Below are positions 43,466-53,290 of a stretch of 64,000 nucleotides of DNA, piece by piece. Position numbers and translations under genes: made by a program. Source of the DNA: Candidatus Neomarinimicrobiota bacterium (GTDB lineage: Bacteria > Fidelibacterota > SORT01); assembly GCA_022573815.1 (NCBI GenBank), contig JACZTG010000010.1, forward strand, positions 1-64,000, given 5' to 3'. Below the pieces are notes generated by a model. That model was not told the DNA's origin and searched no databases. It saw only the letters and a program-made list of their open reading frames with translations. Position 1 is the stretch's first letter; each line of letters opens with the position of its first letter.

Positions 43466-44164
43466 ATGAAAATAAAAAGTTATTGGGCTGTGAGTCTCAT
43501 TACTTTGGTGGCTACTTCTGTCTCCGGTGGCGCGTTGCGCGCAGAATTTACCAACAAACTCTTACAGGTTAGCGATCAGGACAAATTAGAGATAGCATCT
43601 CTCAAACGGGACATATCAGTTATAGATTCTACTCTTTCCTCAGAAATGGTCAACATCAAGAGATTATTAGCAAAATACAAAGCTACGAATCAAAAAATGG
43701 ATGATATTGATCTGAGGTTGTTGAAAATGGAATCTATGATGCTGACCGGAGCAGGATCAATCCGACTGATTCGCACTATTCCTTTAAGTCCCGAAGAATA
43801 TATGACCGAATATAAAACAGCTTTGGAATCTTTTGAAAGTTATGAATATAACCGGGCACTTCTTATTTTTCAGAGGTTAATCCTTTCAAATCCTGATAAT
43901 GAACTTGCCGATAATTCTCAATATTGGTTGGGCGAATGTTATTATGGTATTAAGGATTATGAAAGATCGATCCTCGAATTTGAAAAAGTTTTTACATTTC
44001 CAAATAATAACAAGATGGATGCAGCTCAGCTGAAATTAGGTATTTGCTATCTGCGTCTGGGAAATAAAAAAGGTGCGATGGAAGAATTCTCAAGATTGTC
44101 AATTCTCTATCCTGATAGCGAATACATACCCACAGTGAACAGCTTAATGAATAAAATTCAATAA
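43466..44164 (+). CDS. Periplasmic TPR protein, CpoB/YbgF-like
   Basis: 232 residues. A signal peptide (cleavage near ALRA, ~27) is followed by a predicted coiled coil (~30-90, KLEIASLKRDISVIDSTL...) and then three tetratricopeptide-like repeats including DNSQYWLGECYYGIKDYERSI. This is the architecture of YbgF/CpoB, which coordinates PBP and Tol-Pal activity. tol/pal genes are not adjacent, so the assignment is by architecture only. It is the first gene of an envelope-protein run reaching 48807. Confidence 0.8.
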   Translation: MKIKSYWAVSLITLVATSVSGGALRAEFTNKLLQVSDQDKLEIASLKRDISVIDSTLSSEMVNIKRLLAKYKATNQKMDDIDLRLLKMESMMLTGAGSIRLIRTIPLSPEEYMTEYKTALESFESYEYNRALLIFQRLILSNPDNELADNSQYWLGECYYGIKDYERSILEFEKVFTFPNNNKMDAAQLKLGICYLRLGNKKGAMEEFSRLSILYPDSEYIPTVNSLMNKIQ

Positions 44165-44182
44165 TATTATGAGTGAAAAATT

Positions 44183-45040
44183 TTGAAAGTATTTTTAATT
44201 TCCCCCGAAATAGCTCCTTTTTCTGAGACAGATATTACAGCGCTTTTCTCGAGATATATCCCCAAAAATCTTCAAGAGAAAAAACACGATATCAGGCTGA
44301 TAACACCTAAATATCCCTTTATAAGTGATAGGAAATTTACCTTGCGTGAGGTAATCAGGCTGAAAGAAATTTCTGTTGAATGGAATTCTGCCGATAGGAT
44401 GGCAAGTATAAAATCCGGATTTGTACCCGACTCAAAAGTTCAGGTATATTTTCTTGAGCGAAGTGATTTTTTCTCATCGCTTGACCGGAAAATATATAAA
44501 TCAAAAGGAAGCCGAAAGGCTTTAGAAGATACAGATATGCGATTTTCCTATTTTGCAAAGGCATCTTTGGAAAGCTTGAAGCATCTCCATTGGGAGCCTG
44601 AAATAATCCATTGCTGCGGATGGGCATCGGCAATGGTTCCTATATTGTTGAAGACTATCTATAAAGATGACCCGTTATATAAGAATATTAAAGTTGTTTT
44701 TAGTCCTTTCGCATCTAAAGACTTAACAACATTTTCTGTCAAGTGTTTAGAAAACGCAAAGGTAAATCTTGATGATGATGACTTAAAAAATCTTATGGTA
44801 AATAAAAAAGGGAATTTCAGCCCTACACTTGCCGGGATAGCATATTCGGATGCAACAATTACCATCTCTTCATCTGTTTCGAACATTGACAAAGGATTAA
44901 AATCTAATTCCGCTTTTGCCGAGGTGATTAAAAAGAGAAATAGTAACTATAAATCTTTTTCAAGTCGGTTTGATAATAAGGATGATTATACTAAATTATC
45001 TTCATCAGTCCTTGATGTTTATCAGAATATTATCGAATAA
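44183..45040 (+). CDS. Stand-alone starch/glycogen synthase N-terminal (GT5) domain
   Basis: 285 residues resembling only the N-terminal Rossmann domain of GT5 glycogen synthases: VFLISPEIAPFSETDITAL, then PEIIHCCGWASAMVPILLKT (HxxxW region) and SDATITISSS. The C-terminal nucleotide-sugar-binding domain is absent, and the next gene starts 27 bp after the stop, so catalysis as in GlgA is unlikely. The donor-binding KxGG motif of the N-domain also appears lost (APFSET). The start is TTG. It lies among envelope-protein genes, and its role is unknown. Confidence 0.7.
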   Translation: MKVFLISPEIAPFSETDITALFSRYIPKNLQEKKHDIRLITPKYPFISDRKFTLREVIRLKEISVEWNSADRMASIKSGFVPDSKVQVYFLERSDFFSSLDRKIYKSKGSRKALEDTDMRFSYFAKASLESLKHLHWEPEIIHCCGWASAMVPILLKTIYKDDPLYKNIKVVFSPFASKDLTTFSVKCLENAKVNLDDDDLKNLMVNKKGNFSPTLAGIAYSDATITISSSVSNIDKGLKSNSAFAEVIKKRNSNYKSFSSRFDNKDDYTKLSSSVLDVYQNIIE

Positions 45041-45067
45041 CATTTCCCATCAATTCAAGGTAACCAA

Positions 45068-46321
45068 TTGATATATTCTGCTCAATCTAAAAGTCCTCGT
45101 AAATCCAAATGCTCTTTACCGATTGGATTATTATTTCTATTGTTTTCAGCAGCGGGATGTGACAGCACAGAGTATGTTAATGTGATAGACAGTGTGCTTG
45201 CGCCGGTTGATCAGGCCAACTTTCAAAACATTCCATTTTCATCAATATCGGACAGCACATGGAGCGTTATGCCGAATAGAGGCGAGACAGCGCAAAATTT
45301 GGTTGGTAAATTTGATATTTATGAATCGGCTATGCTGATAAAGTTTCATGGAAATATAAGTCTTCCCGACAGTTCTACAATAAGCGATATATTTTTAGAA
45401 ATGTCAGTGGCAAACACTATCGGAGATTCATCCGTAAATGCCATAAATATTTTGATGCGTAAAAATACTCTTTCCTGGACTGAAGATAATCTCTCGGATC
45501 TTATTTATGATGATTTTATCAATGCCTCAGAAGAGCTTTATGATTCTACATCAGCGCCTTGGCGAACAGCCGACAGCATCACGCAAATTATCTCTTTCAA
45601 TGTTCCTCTTCCGGTATATCAAAATTGGAAGGAAGAATCGGATACTAACGGTGTGCTGATATTTAATGATGGTCCCGGTGGTTTTATCATTTCCTCTCAC
45701 TCTCGATCCAGCGGAAGAATATCTTCACTCTTACCGGTACTGCGAATCAACTATACCGAAGACGGAGAACCAATCACTAATAGGTTTAGCGCTACTGCTG
45801 ACGGCTACACGATGAAGATATTAGAAGATTTAACCGTTACCGACACAGAACGGTTATACGTGGGAGGAGGAGCGGCGCATAGAGCATTTATCAGGTTTGC
45901 TCCAAATCTACTTGATCAAATTCAGTCTGATGCTCTTATCTCGAAATCCGAAATTACATTTACAATCGATTATGATAAATCTATTTTACCTACTTTAAAT
46001 AGCGCTGTGCCGGGAATCTTATTCGACTTACGATACAGTTTTCTTGATTCAATAGGTTCTACTGGTTTACCCGTAAAGATAAGCAGGAGCGATTCCCTTG
46101 ATATTAGCGTGCCTCTGAGCGGTACTACCCTTACACTGAACTTATCGCCATTTATTCAACAGTGGGTAGCAGGCGCTAAGGATAATCTCGGAATTGCAAT
46201 ATGGAGCAGCGGAGAACACAGCCAAATCTTTCGAATTTCTTTAATAAGCGGCAATAGTATGGATAGTGATGCTCTGAAACCGGATATTGACATATTCTAT
46301 ATAGAACCACCGGATTTTTAA
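45068..46321 (+). CDS. DNRLRE-type lipoprotein
   Basis: 417 residues with a lipoprotein signal: LPIGLLFLLFSAAGC puts the lipidated Cys at about 36. The mature protein has repeated segments of the DNRLRE/carbohydrate-binding-like beta-sandwich type (ESAMLIKFHGNISLPDSSTI..., AHRAFIRFAPNLL). The start is TTG with AAGG 8 nt upstream. It is probably outer-membrane attached and is followed 1 bp later by the beta-barrel gene, so the two are likely made together. Confidence 0.78.
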   Translation: MIYSAQSKSPRKSKCSLPIGLLFLLFSAAGCDSTEYVNVIDSVLAPVDQANFQNIPFSSISDSTWSVMPNRGETAQNLVGKFDIYESAMLIKFHGNISLPDSSTISDIFLEMSVANTIGDSSVNAINILMRKNTLSWTEDNLSDLIYDDFINASEELYDSTSAPWRTADSITQIISFNVPLPVYQNWKEESDTNGVLIFNDGPGGFIISSHSRSSGRISSLLPVLRINYTEDGEPITNRFSATADGYTMKILEDLTVTDTERLYVGGGAAHRAFIRFAPNLLDQIQSDALISKSEITFTIDYDKSILPTLNSAVPGILFDLRYSFLDSIGSTGLPVKISRSDSLDISVPLSGTTLTLNLSPFIQQWVAGAKDNLGIAIWSSGEHSQIFRISLISGNSMDSDALKPDIDIFYIEPPDF

Positions 46322-46322
46322 A

Positions 46323-47504
46323 ATGAAAAATAAATCGCTACTCATAATTTTGCTCCTTGTTGAATTTTCCACAAAAACTCTTTTTGGAGGAAGTTTAAGC
46401 GGTAAATTTGGAATCGGAGAAAGACAGACGGCTGTTTCAGCGCGTTCTCTCGGGATGGGCGGAGTAAACATCGTATTAAACGATGCTTACAATTACAGCC
46501 GATGGAATCCTGCTCAATGGATATTCGTCAGACCTGTTCGTATCAATTTCCTGAGCAATACGAATTATAATCAGGTAGAAAATGGGGTGAATGGTTCATT
46601 TACTGAGTTCGGCGGATTCAGTATGGGTTTTCCCCTCGGTCCCGAATTTGTAGTAGCGGGCGGAGTATATCCTCTAAGCAGTTCAAATTATGCTCTTGTT
46701 CAATCCGGCGTTACAAATGATGTACCATGGAACCTGCGTGTTGATGGAAGTGGAGGGATAAGTACATTCGGACTTGGAGTAGCTTATCTCGTGAAAGATA
46801 ATTTATCAATCGGAATTAAAAACGATTGGATTTTTGGCAATAAAATTCAAGAATGGAATACGGTGTTTGAAGGAACAGGATTCAGGGAGGGAAATTTTAC
46901 CAAACTTACATCGTTCAACGGAAGTATTTTCACGCTCAGCTCGTTTGTACAGCGAGATAAATTTATGTATGCGTTGTCTCTTTCATTGCCGATTGGTTTC
47001 GCCATAAAAAGAGATATTGATTCACAATTCACGGACGATATTATCGGACCGGAAATAGATATCAATTATCCTGTGGAATTACGATTAGGATTGAGCTATA
47101 GCTTTTGGGATAGATATCGCTACGCTCTTGAGTACCAGCGTAGTGATTGGAGTTCGTTTGATACAAATTTTGATGGACAGTATGGTGTGGCTTACGATAT
47201 ATTGAGCGGCATTGAGCGTAATTCCATAACTACAAGGGTTCCATTTTACAGTAGGATAGCTCTTAGGGGTGGAGCGAGTTTTCGTAAACTTTATGTGAAA
47301 ACATTTGATAACGGTGATATATTTGAAACATCGTTTAGCTTTGGCTTGGGAATTCCGATTCATAACGGCAAAGAAAATTTTGATTTAGGTGTGGCGTTCG
47401 TATTTAGAGATACCGGAAATACTACTTTACCAAAAGAAAAAGGAATTATTTTCAGTATAGGATATTCCGCCAGCGAAGCGTGGTTTGTTCGAAAAGGTAG
47501 ATAA
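46323..47504 (+). CDS. PorV/PorQ-like outer-membrane beta-barrel protein
   Basis: 393 residues with a signal peptide (ending near LFGG). The N-terminus of the mature form, RQTAVSARSLGMGGVNIVLNDAYNYSRWNPAQ, is the PorV/FadL/UPF0164-type lead. Amphipathic beta strands separated by turns follow to the C-terminus. PorV acts as shuttle in T9SS, but this family also includes FadL-like transporters, so a direct T9SS role is not proven. The context is two lipoproteins and a TPR protein. Confidence 0.75.
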   Translation: MKNKSLLIILLLVEFSTKTLFGGSLSGKFGIGERQTAVSARSLGMGGVNIVLNDAYNYSRWNPAQWIFVRPVRINFLSNTNYNQVENGVNGSFTEFGGFSMGFPLGPEFVVAGGVYPLSSSNYALVQSGVTNDVPWNLRVDGSGGISTFGLGVAYLVKDNLSIGIKNDWIFGNKIQEWNTVFEGTGFREGNFTKLTSFNGSIFTLSSFVQRDKFMYALSLSLPIGFAIKRDIDSQFTDDIIGPEIDINYPVELRLGLSYSFWDRYRYALEYQRSDWSSFDTNFDGQYGVAYDILSGIERNSITTRVPFYSRIALRGGASFRKLYVKTFDNGDIFETSFSFGLGIPIHNGKENFDLGVAFVFRDTGNTTLPKEKGIIFSIGYSASEAWFVRKGR

Positions 47505-47532
47505 ACTATCAAGAAACATAAAGGAGCGTTAG

Positions 47533-48807
47533 ATGACTGTAAGTTTAAAAATCATTAAGAAGAAAGGATTGGTAGGATTACTCTTTACAGCATTCGTTTA
47601 TTCTGTGCTTACCAGCTGCGCGCCCGGCGGTGTCAGTGATGAGGTTATGAGCGCAGCTGAAAAAGCGAGGCAGGACTCTATTGCAAGAGTACAAGACAGA
47701 CAGTGCAAAATCTGGCTATCCACAGCATTTGAATATTTCAAGAATAAAAATTTTGAAAGATCCTTATTAAATTACACCAAAATGGTAAACGGCGGCTGTA
47801 CAGAAAAATATGGCGACAAGATTTGGGTATATCTTGGTAATTCATATAGAGAACTTGAAAAACCCGATAGCGCTATGTGGGCTTTTGAAACAGGCTTAAA
47901 AGAAGAACCCGATGACATAGCGTTACACGAAAACATTGCATTCCTCTATCAGTTGGTTGGCAAGACCGATAAGGTAATAAGTGAAAATGAAATTATTGCA
48001 AATCTGGACTCGTCAAATATTGAACGTTGGCGGAAACTGCATGATCTGTATTTCAGGAACGCATATTACGAAAAGGATCTTGAAGTATTAAATAAAATAA
48101 TTGCTTTGGACGATCAGGATATATCCGCAAGGAATGACATGGTTACGGTGGTGAAGCTTCTCGGAGGCGACCCAACGGAACTTCTAAAGGGGCGGTATGA
48201 GGATAATCCTGATAATCCTGAATACCTGCTTGAATATGCCAATTCAGTATATGAAGCAGCAGATTATGAAACGGCAGTGAGCTTATACGAGAAATTGCTG
48301 GTATTAGACCCCAATCATTTTTTAGCGCTTGATCGCATCGCTAATAGTTACAAAAATCTTGATGACACGAAATCGGCGATTAAATCAGTTAAAAGGATGC
48401 TCAAGCTTAGAGCGAATGATAAACAGATTTTATATGATATTGCTGATCTATACAAATTAGATGGAAAATTTAAAACAGCATATTCATGGGCAAACAAAAG
48501 CATTAGGGCTAAACCGAAAGACGGTAGAGGATATTATGTGAGAGCATTGATTCTCGAAGAAGTATCTTTGTCCTGCCAGGCTGACAAAGGCGCTAAAGTA
48601 GCTTCCATACACGATAAATTAGTTTATGAATTAGCGTTGGATGATGTGAATGAAGCCGCGAAACTTGGTTATGGTCCCGCACGCTCGAGAGCAGAATTCC
48701 TGATTCTGATGTCTCCCAATAAGGGTGATATATTTATGCATCCTACAAAGTTTAAACCTATAGGCGATTGCTACGATTGGATAAAGAGGTCGGTAAAAAG
48801 AAAATAG
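47533..48807 (+). CDS. TPR-repeat lipoprotein
   Basis: 424 residues. The lipobox VLTSC gives an acylated Cys at about residue 29. The mature part is built of tetratricopeptide repeats (KIWVYLGNSYRELEKPDSAM, EYLLEYANSVYEAADYETAVSLYEKLL, FLALDRIANSYKNLDDTKSAI). It is probably an outer- or inner-membrane-bound scaffold for envelope complexes. Its last 40 bp overlap the proposed rpiB start, coupling the two genes. Confidence 0.82.
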   Translation: MTVSLKIIKKKGLVGLLFTAFVYSVLTSCAPGGVSDEVMSAAEKARQDSIARVQDRQCKIWLSTAFEYFKNKNFERSLLNYTKMVNGGCTEKYGDKIWVYLGNSYRELEKPDSAMWAFETGLKEEPDDIALHENIAFLYQLVGKTDKVISENEIIANLDSSNIERWRKLHDLYFRNAYYEKDLEVLNKIIALDDQDISARNDMVTVVKLLGGDPTELLKGRYEDNPDNPEYLLEYANSVYEAADYETAVSLYEKLLVLDPNHFLALDRIANSYKNLDDTKSAIKSVKRMLKLRANDKQILYDIADLYKLDGKFKTAYSWANKSIRAKPKDGRGYYVRALILEEVSLSCQADKGAKVASIHDKLVYELALDDVNEAAKLGYGPARSRAEFLILMSPNKGDIFMHPTKFKPIGDCYDWIKRSVKRK

Positions 48808-49238
48808 CTATCGGCGCTGACCATGCCGGTTATGAGCTAAAGAAAGAAATAAGCGACTACCTTAATGGCAAGGGATATGAAGTCGTAGATTTTGGCACTC
48901 ATTCCAACGAGTCTATCGATTATCCGGATTTTGCATATATTACAGCCAAGTCTGTTTCCGATAAAGAAACCGTCGAAGGTATATTGATTTGCGGAACGGG
49001 AATAGGTATGAGCATGGTGGCAAATAGGCTGCCCGGAGTTCGCGCCGCTCTCTGCAGCTCCATAGAAACCGCTAAACTCGCCAAACAGCATAACCATGCT
49101 AATCTTCTCTGCCTCGGCGCGAGGATGGACAGATCAGATACCATCGAAGAAATTCTCGATTCTTGGTTCACAACTGATATTGAGCACGGAAGACATGACC
49201 GCAGGGTAGAAAAAATCCACGAATTGACAGGGATCTGA
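48768..49238 (+). CDS. rpiB: Ribose-5-phosphate isomerase B
   Basis: About 156 residues of the RpiB/LacAB family. [17 protein letters not shown] starts the fold, with [35 protein letters not shown] (catalytic Cys and anion hole) and [12 protein letters not shown]. It interconverts ribose-5-P and ribulose-5-P. No ATG is available; TTG at 48768 or 48777 inside the previous gene are the candidates. It precedes glyA by 1 bp. Confidence 0.93.
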   Translation: MLRLDKEVGKKKIAIGADHAGYELKKEISDYLNGKGYEVVDFGTHSNESIDYPDFAYITAKSVSDKETVEGILICGTGIGMSMVANRLPGVRAALCSSIETAKLAKQHNHANLLCLGARMDRSDTIEEILDSWFTTDIEHGRHDRRVEKIHELTGI

Positions 49239-49239
49239 T

Positions 49240-50538
49240 TTGCTATCCACACTTAAAACAGAAGACCCGGAACTTTACGAATCAATAAGAGGTGAAGTTG
49301 CCCGCCAGCGACAGACGCTCGAAATGATAGCCTCAGAAAATTTCGTGAGTCGAAAAGTTTTAGAGGCAGCCGGTTCCGTCTTAACGAATAAATACGCAGA
49401 AGGTTATCCCGGAAAACGATATTACGGCGGTTGCAATTATGTTGATGTGGCGGAAAATCTCGCGCGTGATAGAGCAAAAAAACTTTTCAACGCTGAATAC
49501 GTAAACGTTCAGCCTCACTCGGGCTCTCAGGCGAATATGGGAGTTTATTTTACTTTTCTGCAACCGGGCGATACTCTTATGGGAATGAATCTTTCCATGG
49601 GAGGTCATCTCACACACGGCTCGCCTGTGAATTTTTCAGGGAAGATATATAACGTGGTATCTTATGGCGTCACCAGAGACAGGGAAGTTATAGATTTTGA
49701 TGAGGTAGTCAAGACGGCAAGAGAACATAAACCGAAGATCATCGTCACGGGCGGCAGCGCGTATCCGCGTAATATTGATTTCGAAAAGTTTCGTGAAATA
49801 GCGGATGAAATCGGCGCATTCTTGATGTGTGATATGGCTCATTTCGCCGGATTGGTTGCGATTGGAATTCATAATGATCCGCTTCCTCACTGCCATATAG
49901 TAACCACAACCACGCATAAAACATTGCGCGGTCCGCGTGGCGGAATGATACTGGTTGGAAAGGATTTTGAAAACAGTTTTGGAGTGGTTGCCCCGAAATC
50001 CGGAAGAACAAAAATGATATCGGAGCTGATTGACAGCAACATAATGCCGGGAATTCAAGGCGGACCTTTGATGCACGTTATCGCCGCAAAAGCAGCGGCG
50101 TTCGGAGAAGCTTTGCAGCCTGAATACAAGACGTACATCGAGCAGGTCGTGGCGAACGCAAAAGCATTGTCCGACCGTTTACTTGAGCATGACTTTAAGG
50201 TGGTTTCCGGCGGAACAGATGTACACCTTATACTGCTGAATCTCACAAATAAAAATATGACAGGGAAAGCGGCTGAAGAATCTCTTGAAGCCGCCGGAAT
50301 AACTACAAACAAAAATATGGTGCCTTACGATGAGAGAAGCCCGTTTGTGACAAGCGGGATACGGATTGGAACACCCGCTCTTACGACACGCGGAATGAAA
50401 GAGGATGAGATGAAAACCATCGCCGATTTTATCAATAAGGTAATTTCAAATCCTGATGATGAGAATATCCGAAAAGAAATTAAAATAACCATTGGGGAAA
50501 TGTGTGAGCAATTTCCCATTTACGATTACCTTGTCTGA
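49240..50538 (+). CDS. glyA: Serine hydroxymethyltransferase
   Basis: A 432-residue PLP enzyme making glycine and 5,10-methylene-THF from serine and [23 protein letters not shown] at the N-terminus, [11 protein letters not shown], and [16 protein letters not shown] with the PLP Lys are conserved. The start is TTG with AGGGA about 8 nt upstream. It fits with the folate genes fthC, purN and purH elsewhere in the window. Confidence 0.97.
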   Translation: MLSTLKTEDPELYESIRGEVARQRQTLEMIASENFVSRKVLEAAGSVLTNKYAEGYPGKRYYGGCNYVDVAENLARDRAKKLFNAEYVNVQPHSGSQANMGVYFTFLQPGDTLMGMNLSMGGHLTHGSPVNFSGKIYNVVSYGVTRDREVIDFDEVVKTAREHKPKIIVTGGSAYPRNIDFEKFREIADEIGAFLMCDMAHFAGLVAIGIHNDPLPHCHIVTTTTHKTLRGPRGGMILVGKDFENSFGVVAPKSGRTKMISELIDSNIMPGIQGGPLMHVIAAKAAAFGEALQPEYKTYIEQVVANAKALSDRLLEHDFKVVSGGTDVHLILLNLTNKNMTGKAAEESLEAAGITTNKNMVPYDERSPFVTSGIRIGTPALTTRGMKEDEMKTIADFINKVISNPDDENIRKEIKITIGEMCEQFPIYDYLV

Positions 50539-50556
50539 TGAGAGGAGAATAAAAAT

Positions 50557-51003
50557 ATGAAATGTGTTTATTGTGATTCGCCGAACACCCGGGTTGTTGA
50601 TTCACGAATGGTTGCCAGTGAAAACGCTATCCGTCGGAGACGTGAATGTGAATCTTGCGCAAAACGATTTACTACGTATGAATATATTGAGAACACGCCC
50701 GTTATGGTGGTTAAAAATGACGGCAGACGGGAATCGTATGTCCGCCAGAAAGTAGAAAAGGCGATTCAGATCGCCTGCAACAAACGTCCCGTATCTCTCG
50801 AACAGATTTCCGATATAGTGAACGATGTTGAATTAGAACTCAGCAGCCTGGGAAGGAGAGAAGTGCCTGTAAAGATAATAGGCGAAACAGTTATGAAGAA
50901 GCTGAAGGCTTTAGACGAGATAGCATTTATCCGCTTCGCCAGTGTTTACAGGCAATATAAAGACACGCAGGAGTTCATTCAGGAAATCCATCGGATGAAC
51001 TAA
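50557..51003 (+). CDS. nrdR: Transcriptional repressor NrdR
   Basis: 148 residues. The N-terminal zinc ribbon uses CVYCDSPNTRVVDSR and CESCAKRFTTYE, and the ATP-cone follows (VVKNDGRRESYVRQKVEKAI). It represses ribonucleotide reductase genes in response to dATP. No nrd genes or NrdR boxes are seen here. The linkage with glyA is common. The gene ends 53 bp before tRNA-Ala. Confidence 0.96.
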   Translation: MKCVYCDSPNTRVVDSRMVASENAIRRRRECESCAKRFTTYEYIENTPVMVVKNDGRRESYVRQKVEKAIQIACNKRPVSLEQISDIVNDVELELSSLGRREVPVKIIGETVMKKLKALDEIAFIRFASVYRQYKDTQEFIQEIHRMN

Positions 51004-51010
51004 TAAACGC

Positions 51011-51040
51011 TTGACTTCTAAGCGGTAATCAGATTATTAT
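51011..51040 (+). promoter_or_regulatory. Promoter of tRNA-Ala
   Basis: TTGACT (51011-51016), an 18-bp spacer and TATTAT (51035-51040), with a start near 51047, ten nt before the mature tRNA. Confidence 0.6.
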
Positions 51041-51056
51041 AGTGTACCAGAAATAT

Positions 51057-51129
<73 letters not shown>

Positions 51130-51309
51130 CAATGATAGCATCACTTGGTACGGTCACCAAGTTCTTGGACTGAAAAATATCACCCTGACACATTGGTTGT
51201 ATGTAGTAAGAAAACAAAGAAATTAAATTAAAATCGTATATCATCAATAATAACAAGTATATAAGACTTACAAAACTATATAAAAACATTGCTTAAAAGC
51301 AAAATAAAT

Positions 51310-51337
51310 TTGGTTTATGCTTAATATTTCTTATATT
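51310..51337 (+). promoter_or_regulatory. Putative promoter of the island ORFs
   Basis: TTGGTT (51310-51315), a 16-bp spacer and TATATT (51332-51337), 29 bp before the ATG at 51367, which itself has GAGGGG upstream. Confidence 0.35.
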
Positions 51338-51366
51338 TTAGCGATAATTATTAGCGAGGGGTAATT

Positions 51367-51600
51367 ATGTTGGATAACGAATTTAACTATTATAAGAAAA
51401 ACCAATCTGAACTTGTCAAAAAGTACGATGGCAAATATATCGTTATTATTGGCGATGAAGTAATTGCTGCATATGATAGCAAATCTGAGGCATATTCAAT
51501 TACCTCAAAAGACCATGAGGTTGGAACATTTCTCATACAGTATGTTTCGCAAGGTAAGAAAGACTTTACAGTAACCTATCATTCGAGAGTAATTGTCTAA
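51367..51600 (+). CDS. Small island protein, DUF5678-like
   Basis: 77 residues. FNYYKKNQSELVKKYDGKYIVIIGDEVIAAYDSKSEAY matches the short N-E-L-KKY-GKYVAI-x-GxxVV-x-D pattern of DUF5678-type proteins, which often sit beside retropepsin-like genes. There is no signal peptide or catalytic motif. GAGGGG supports the ATG. It overlaps the start of the retropepsin ORF by 8 bp, so both belong to one unit. Confidence 0.65.
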   Translation: MLDNEFNYYKKNQSELVKKYDGKYIVIIGDEVIAAYDSKSEAYSITSKDHEVGTFLIQYVSQGKKDFTVTYHSRVIV

Positions 51601-52199
51601 TTCAAAATCAAAAGACCTTGAAAGCAACCCGATTCAGGCATTTACAAAATTATATAATGGATTAGCGCGAGAAATTTTAACTGAAATTGCATTATATCCA
51701 TATGTGGATGTTCCAGACTTTTCTAAATATATTCGATTTGATGCAATTTGGGATACTGGGGCTACTTCGACATGCATTACACCAAATGGTCGTTCAGTCC
51801 CTCGGATTAAAATCATCTGGAAAAGTGGACGTAATAGGTATTGGTGGGACTGAGGAAGATGCAGATACCTATTTCCTAAATGCTGTGCTTAGAAATAATT
51901 TACATGTTCCTGAGCTAGAAGTAGTTGAAGTTAAAACAATCAGTGGAGCAGATGTTCTGATAGGAATGAATTTGATAACAATGGGTGATTTCGTAATTAC
52001 TAGCCACAACGGAGAGACAGTGTTTACATATCAAACACCATCGCAAGGGGAAATAGACTTTGAAGTGGGAAATAAAAATAAAGCAATCTATGTTGGCGAA
52101 AATATTAACGACGATGACCCATGTTATTGTGATAGTGGGGAAAAATATATAAATTGTCATGGAAAACAGAAAATAAAACGCACTAACACTCTAACCTAA
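51593..52199 (+). pseudogene. Retropepsin-like aspartyl protease with SEC-C tail, frameshifted
   Basis: The first frame (TTG 51593, overlapping the previous gene) gives FDAIWDTGATSTCITPN, the aspartyl-protease active site (DTGA). It then runs out of homology and stops at 51853. The +1 frame continues logically with VVQSLGLKSSGKVDVIGIGG and SGADVLIGMNLI up to 52199. Dropping one base near 51793 joins the two into about 201 residues. The end, DDPCYCDSGEKYINCHGK, is a SEC-C type zinc-binding motif. So it is a one-base-disrupted gene, an assembly error, or programmed frameshifting. Confidence 0.7.
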
Positions 52200-52250
52200 A
52201 TTTAGTATATCGAAAAGAATTTAATAATATACATACGCTGTATATGTATA

Positions 52251-52299
52251 TTGAATGCCATTCAAGAGGTCGTGGGTTCGACCCCCATCGGCTCCACAA
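52251..52299 (+). repeat. Displaced 3' copy of tRNA-Ala (right attachment-like site)
   Basis: 49 bp matching 51084-51132 except for G to C at 52258, which is the middle anticodon base. It lacks the D-arm and 5' acceptor strand, so it cannot be a tRNA. It marks the right end of the insertion. Confidence 0.85.
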
Positions 52300-52368
52300 A
52301 AGTAGAGTTTCATAGTGTGATTTAAGCCAATTCTGGTTATCTTCTCTAATAACATCACTGTTTTTCAT

Positions 52369-53175
52369 ATGAAGCATCTGTCTATTATAATATTTATCTC
52401 ACTGTTTATTATGACATCGCTAACGTGTGAAGAGCCGGAGCCCGATAATTTACTGCAGCTCATCGGCTCATTTCAAGATGATAACCGCATTGAGATAAGC
52501 CAGAAAGCGGGAGAAACAAATATTCAGGCATATAGCGGCGACTTGATAATTGTAACAGTAAATTATGATTATCCTGCCTCTTGCTATACTCCCACATTCA
52601 TAGAGATCGACAGCACCCTCTTTGTCAATGAAGAATTTATTGAAGATAACTGCGAAGGAAGTTCAGAATTCTTTTTCAATGTTCCAACTCCATTCGAAAT
52701 AATATTTAATGGTATTTCAAGTGATCTTTATATTACATGGGGCAGGGGCTATTACGAGTTCACATCTCTCTCGGGTGATTTCACTGTTGATTCTCTCGCC
52801 GGGCTGTTTGATGTCAGCTCCACATCGGGAAATATTCAGTTGAATGAGGTCGTAATCGAGAATCAGAGTACTTTTAGTTCTCTGACCGGTAATGTGGAAG
52901 TTTCATTGGCGAAAAGTCCCGGAGGCAATATAAATATGTCTGGTCGGTCAGGTGACCTTATACTTAATTATAACGATAATATTATTGAGGGCTATTTTGA
53001 ATTTACAGCCAGAAAAGACATAGGAATAATCTCATCTCCATATCCATTTGATTCGGAAGAGGAATTTACAGCTGATGGCATTGTTTACATGAAAAAATCT
53101 TTTAACATTGCAGGGGAAACGCCTCGAATTATTCTCGCGACCGACTCAGGATCTGTGCAGCTAAAATTAAATTAA
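52369..53175 (+). CDS. Exported DUF4097-like putative adhesin
   Basis: 268 residues. An N-terminal signal ends SLTC, which may be a non-canonical lipobox. The C-terminal half has repeated SG-(D/N)-(F/I)-x-(V/L)-DSLAG-type turns (SGDFTVDSL, SGNIQLNEV, SGDLILNYN), the parallel beta-helix pattern of DUF4097/GIN-type putative adhesins. The function is unknown; surface or periplasmic. It lies just past the tRNA-Ala island, with no neighbour clearly linked. Confidence 0.65.
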   Translation: MKHLSIIIFISLFIMTSLTCEEPEPDNLLQLIGSFQDDNRIEISQKAGETNIQAYSGDLIIVTVNYDYPASCYTPTFIEIDSTLFVNEEFIEDNCEGSSEFFFNVPTPFEIIFNGISSDLYITWGRGYYEFTSLSGDFTVDSLAGLFDVSSTSGNIQLNEVVIENQSTFSSLTGNVEVSLAKSPGGNINMSGRSGDLILNYNDNIIEGYFEFTARKDIGIISSPYPFDSEEEFTADGIVYMKKSFNIAGETPRIILATDSGSVQLKLN

Positions 53176-53290
53176 ATGACAGATTCTGATATTAGATATT
53201 TATGTCCTCCTGCGCTCCACCAAAAGTAGGCATTTCTATTCAGTCACTATTTTAGTATCTTTTCCGAAATGAAAAACACGGTTAAATAAT

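Noticed and set aside
51133-52250. Integrase or transposase in the island
   Set aside because: Both strands were considered: only the DUF5678-like and the split retropepsin ORFs make sense, and minus-strand frames there look like shadows.
52251-52299. A second tRNA gene (anticodon GCC)
   Set aside because: The D-arm and 5' acceptor strand are missing; it is the displaced 3' fragment of tRNA-Ala.
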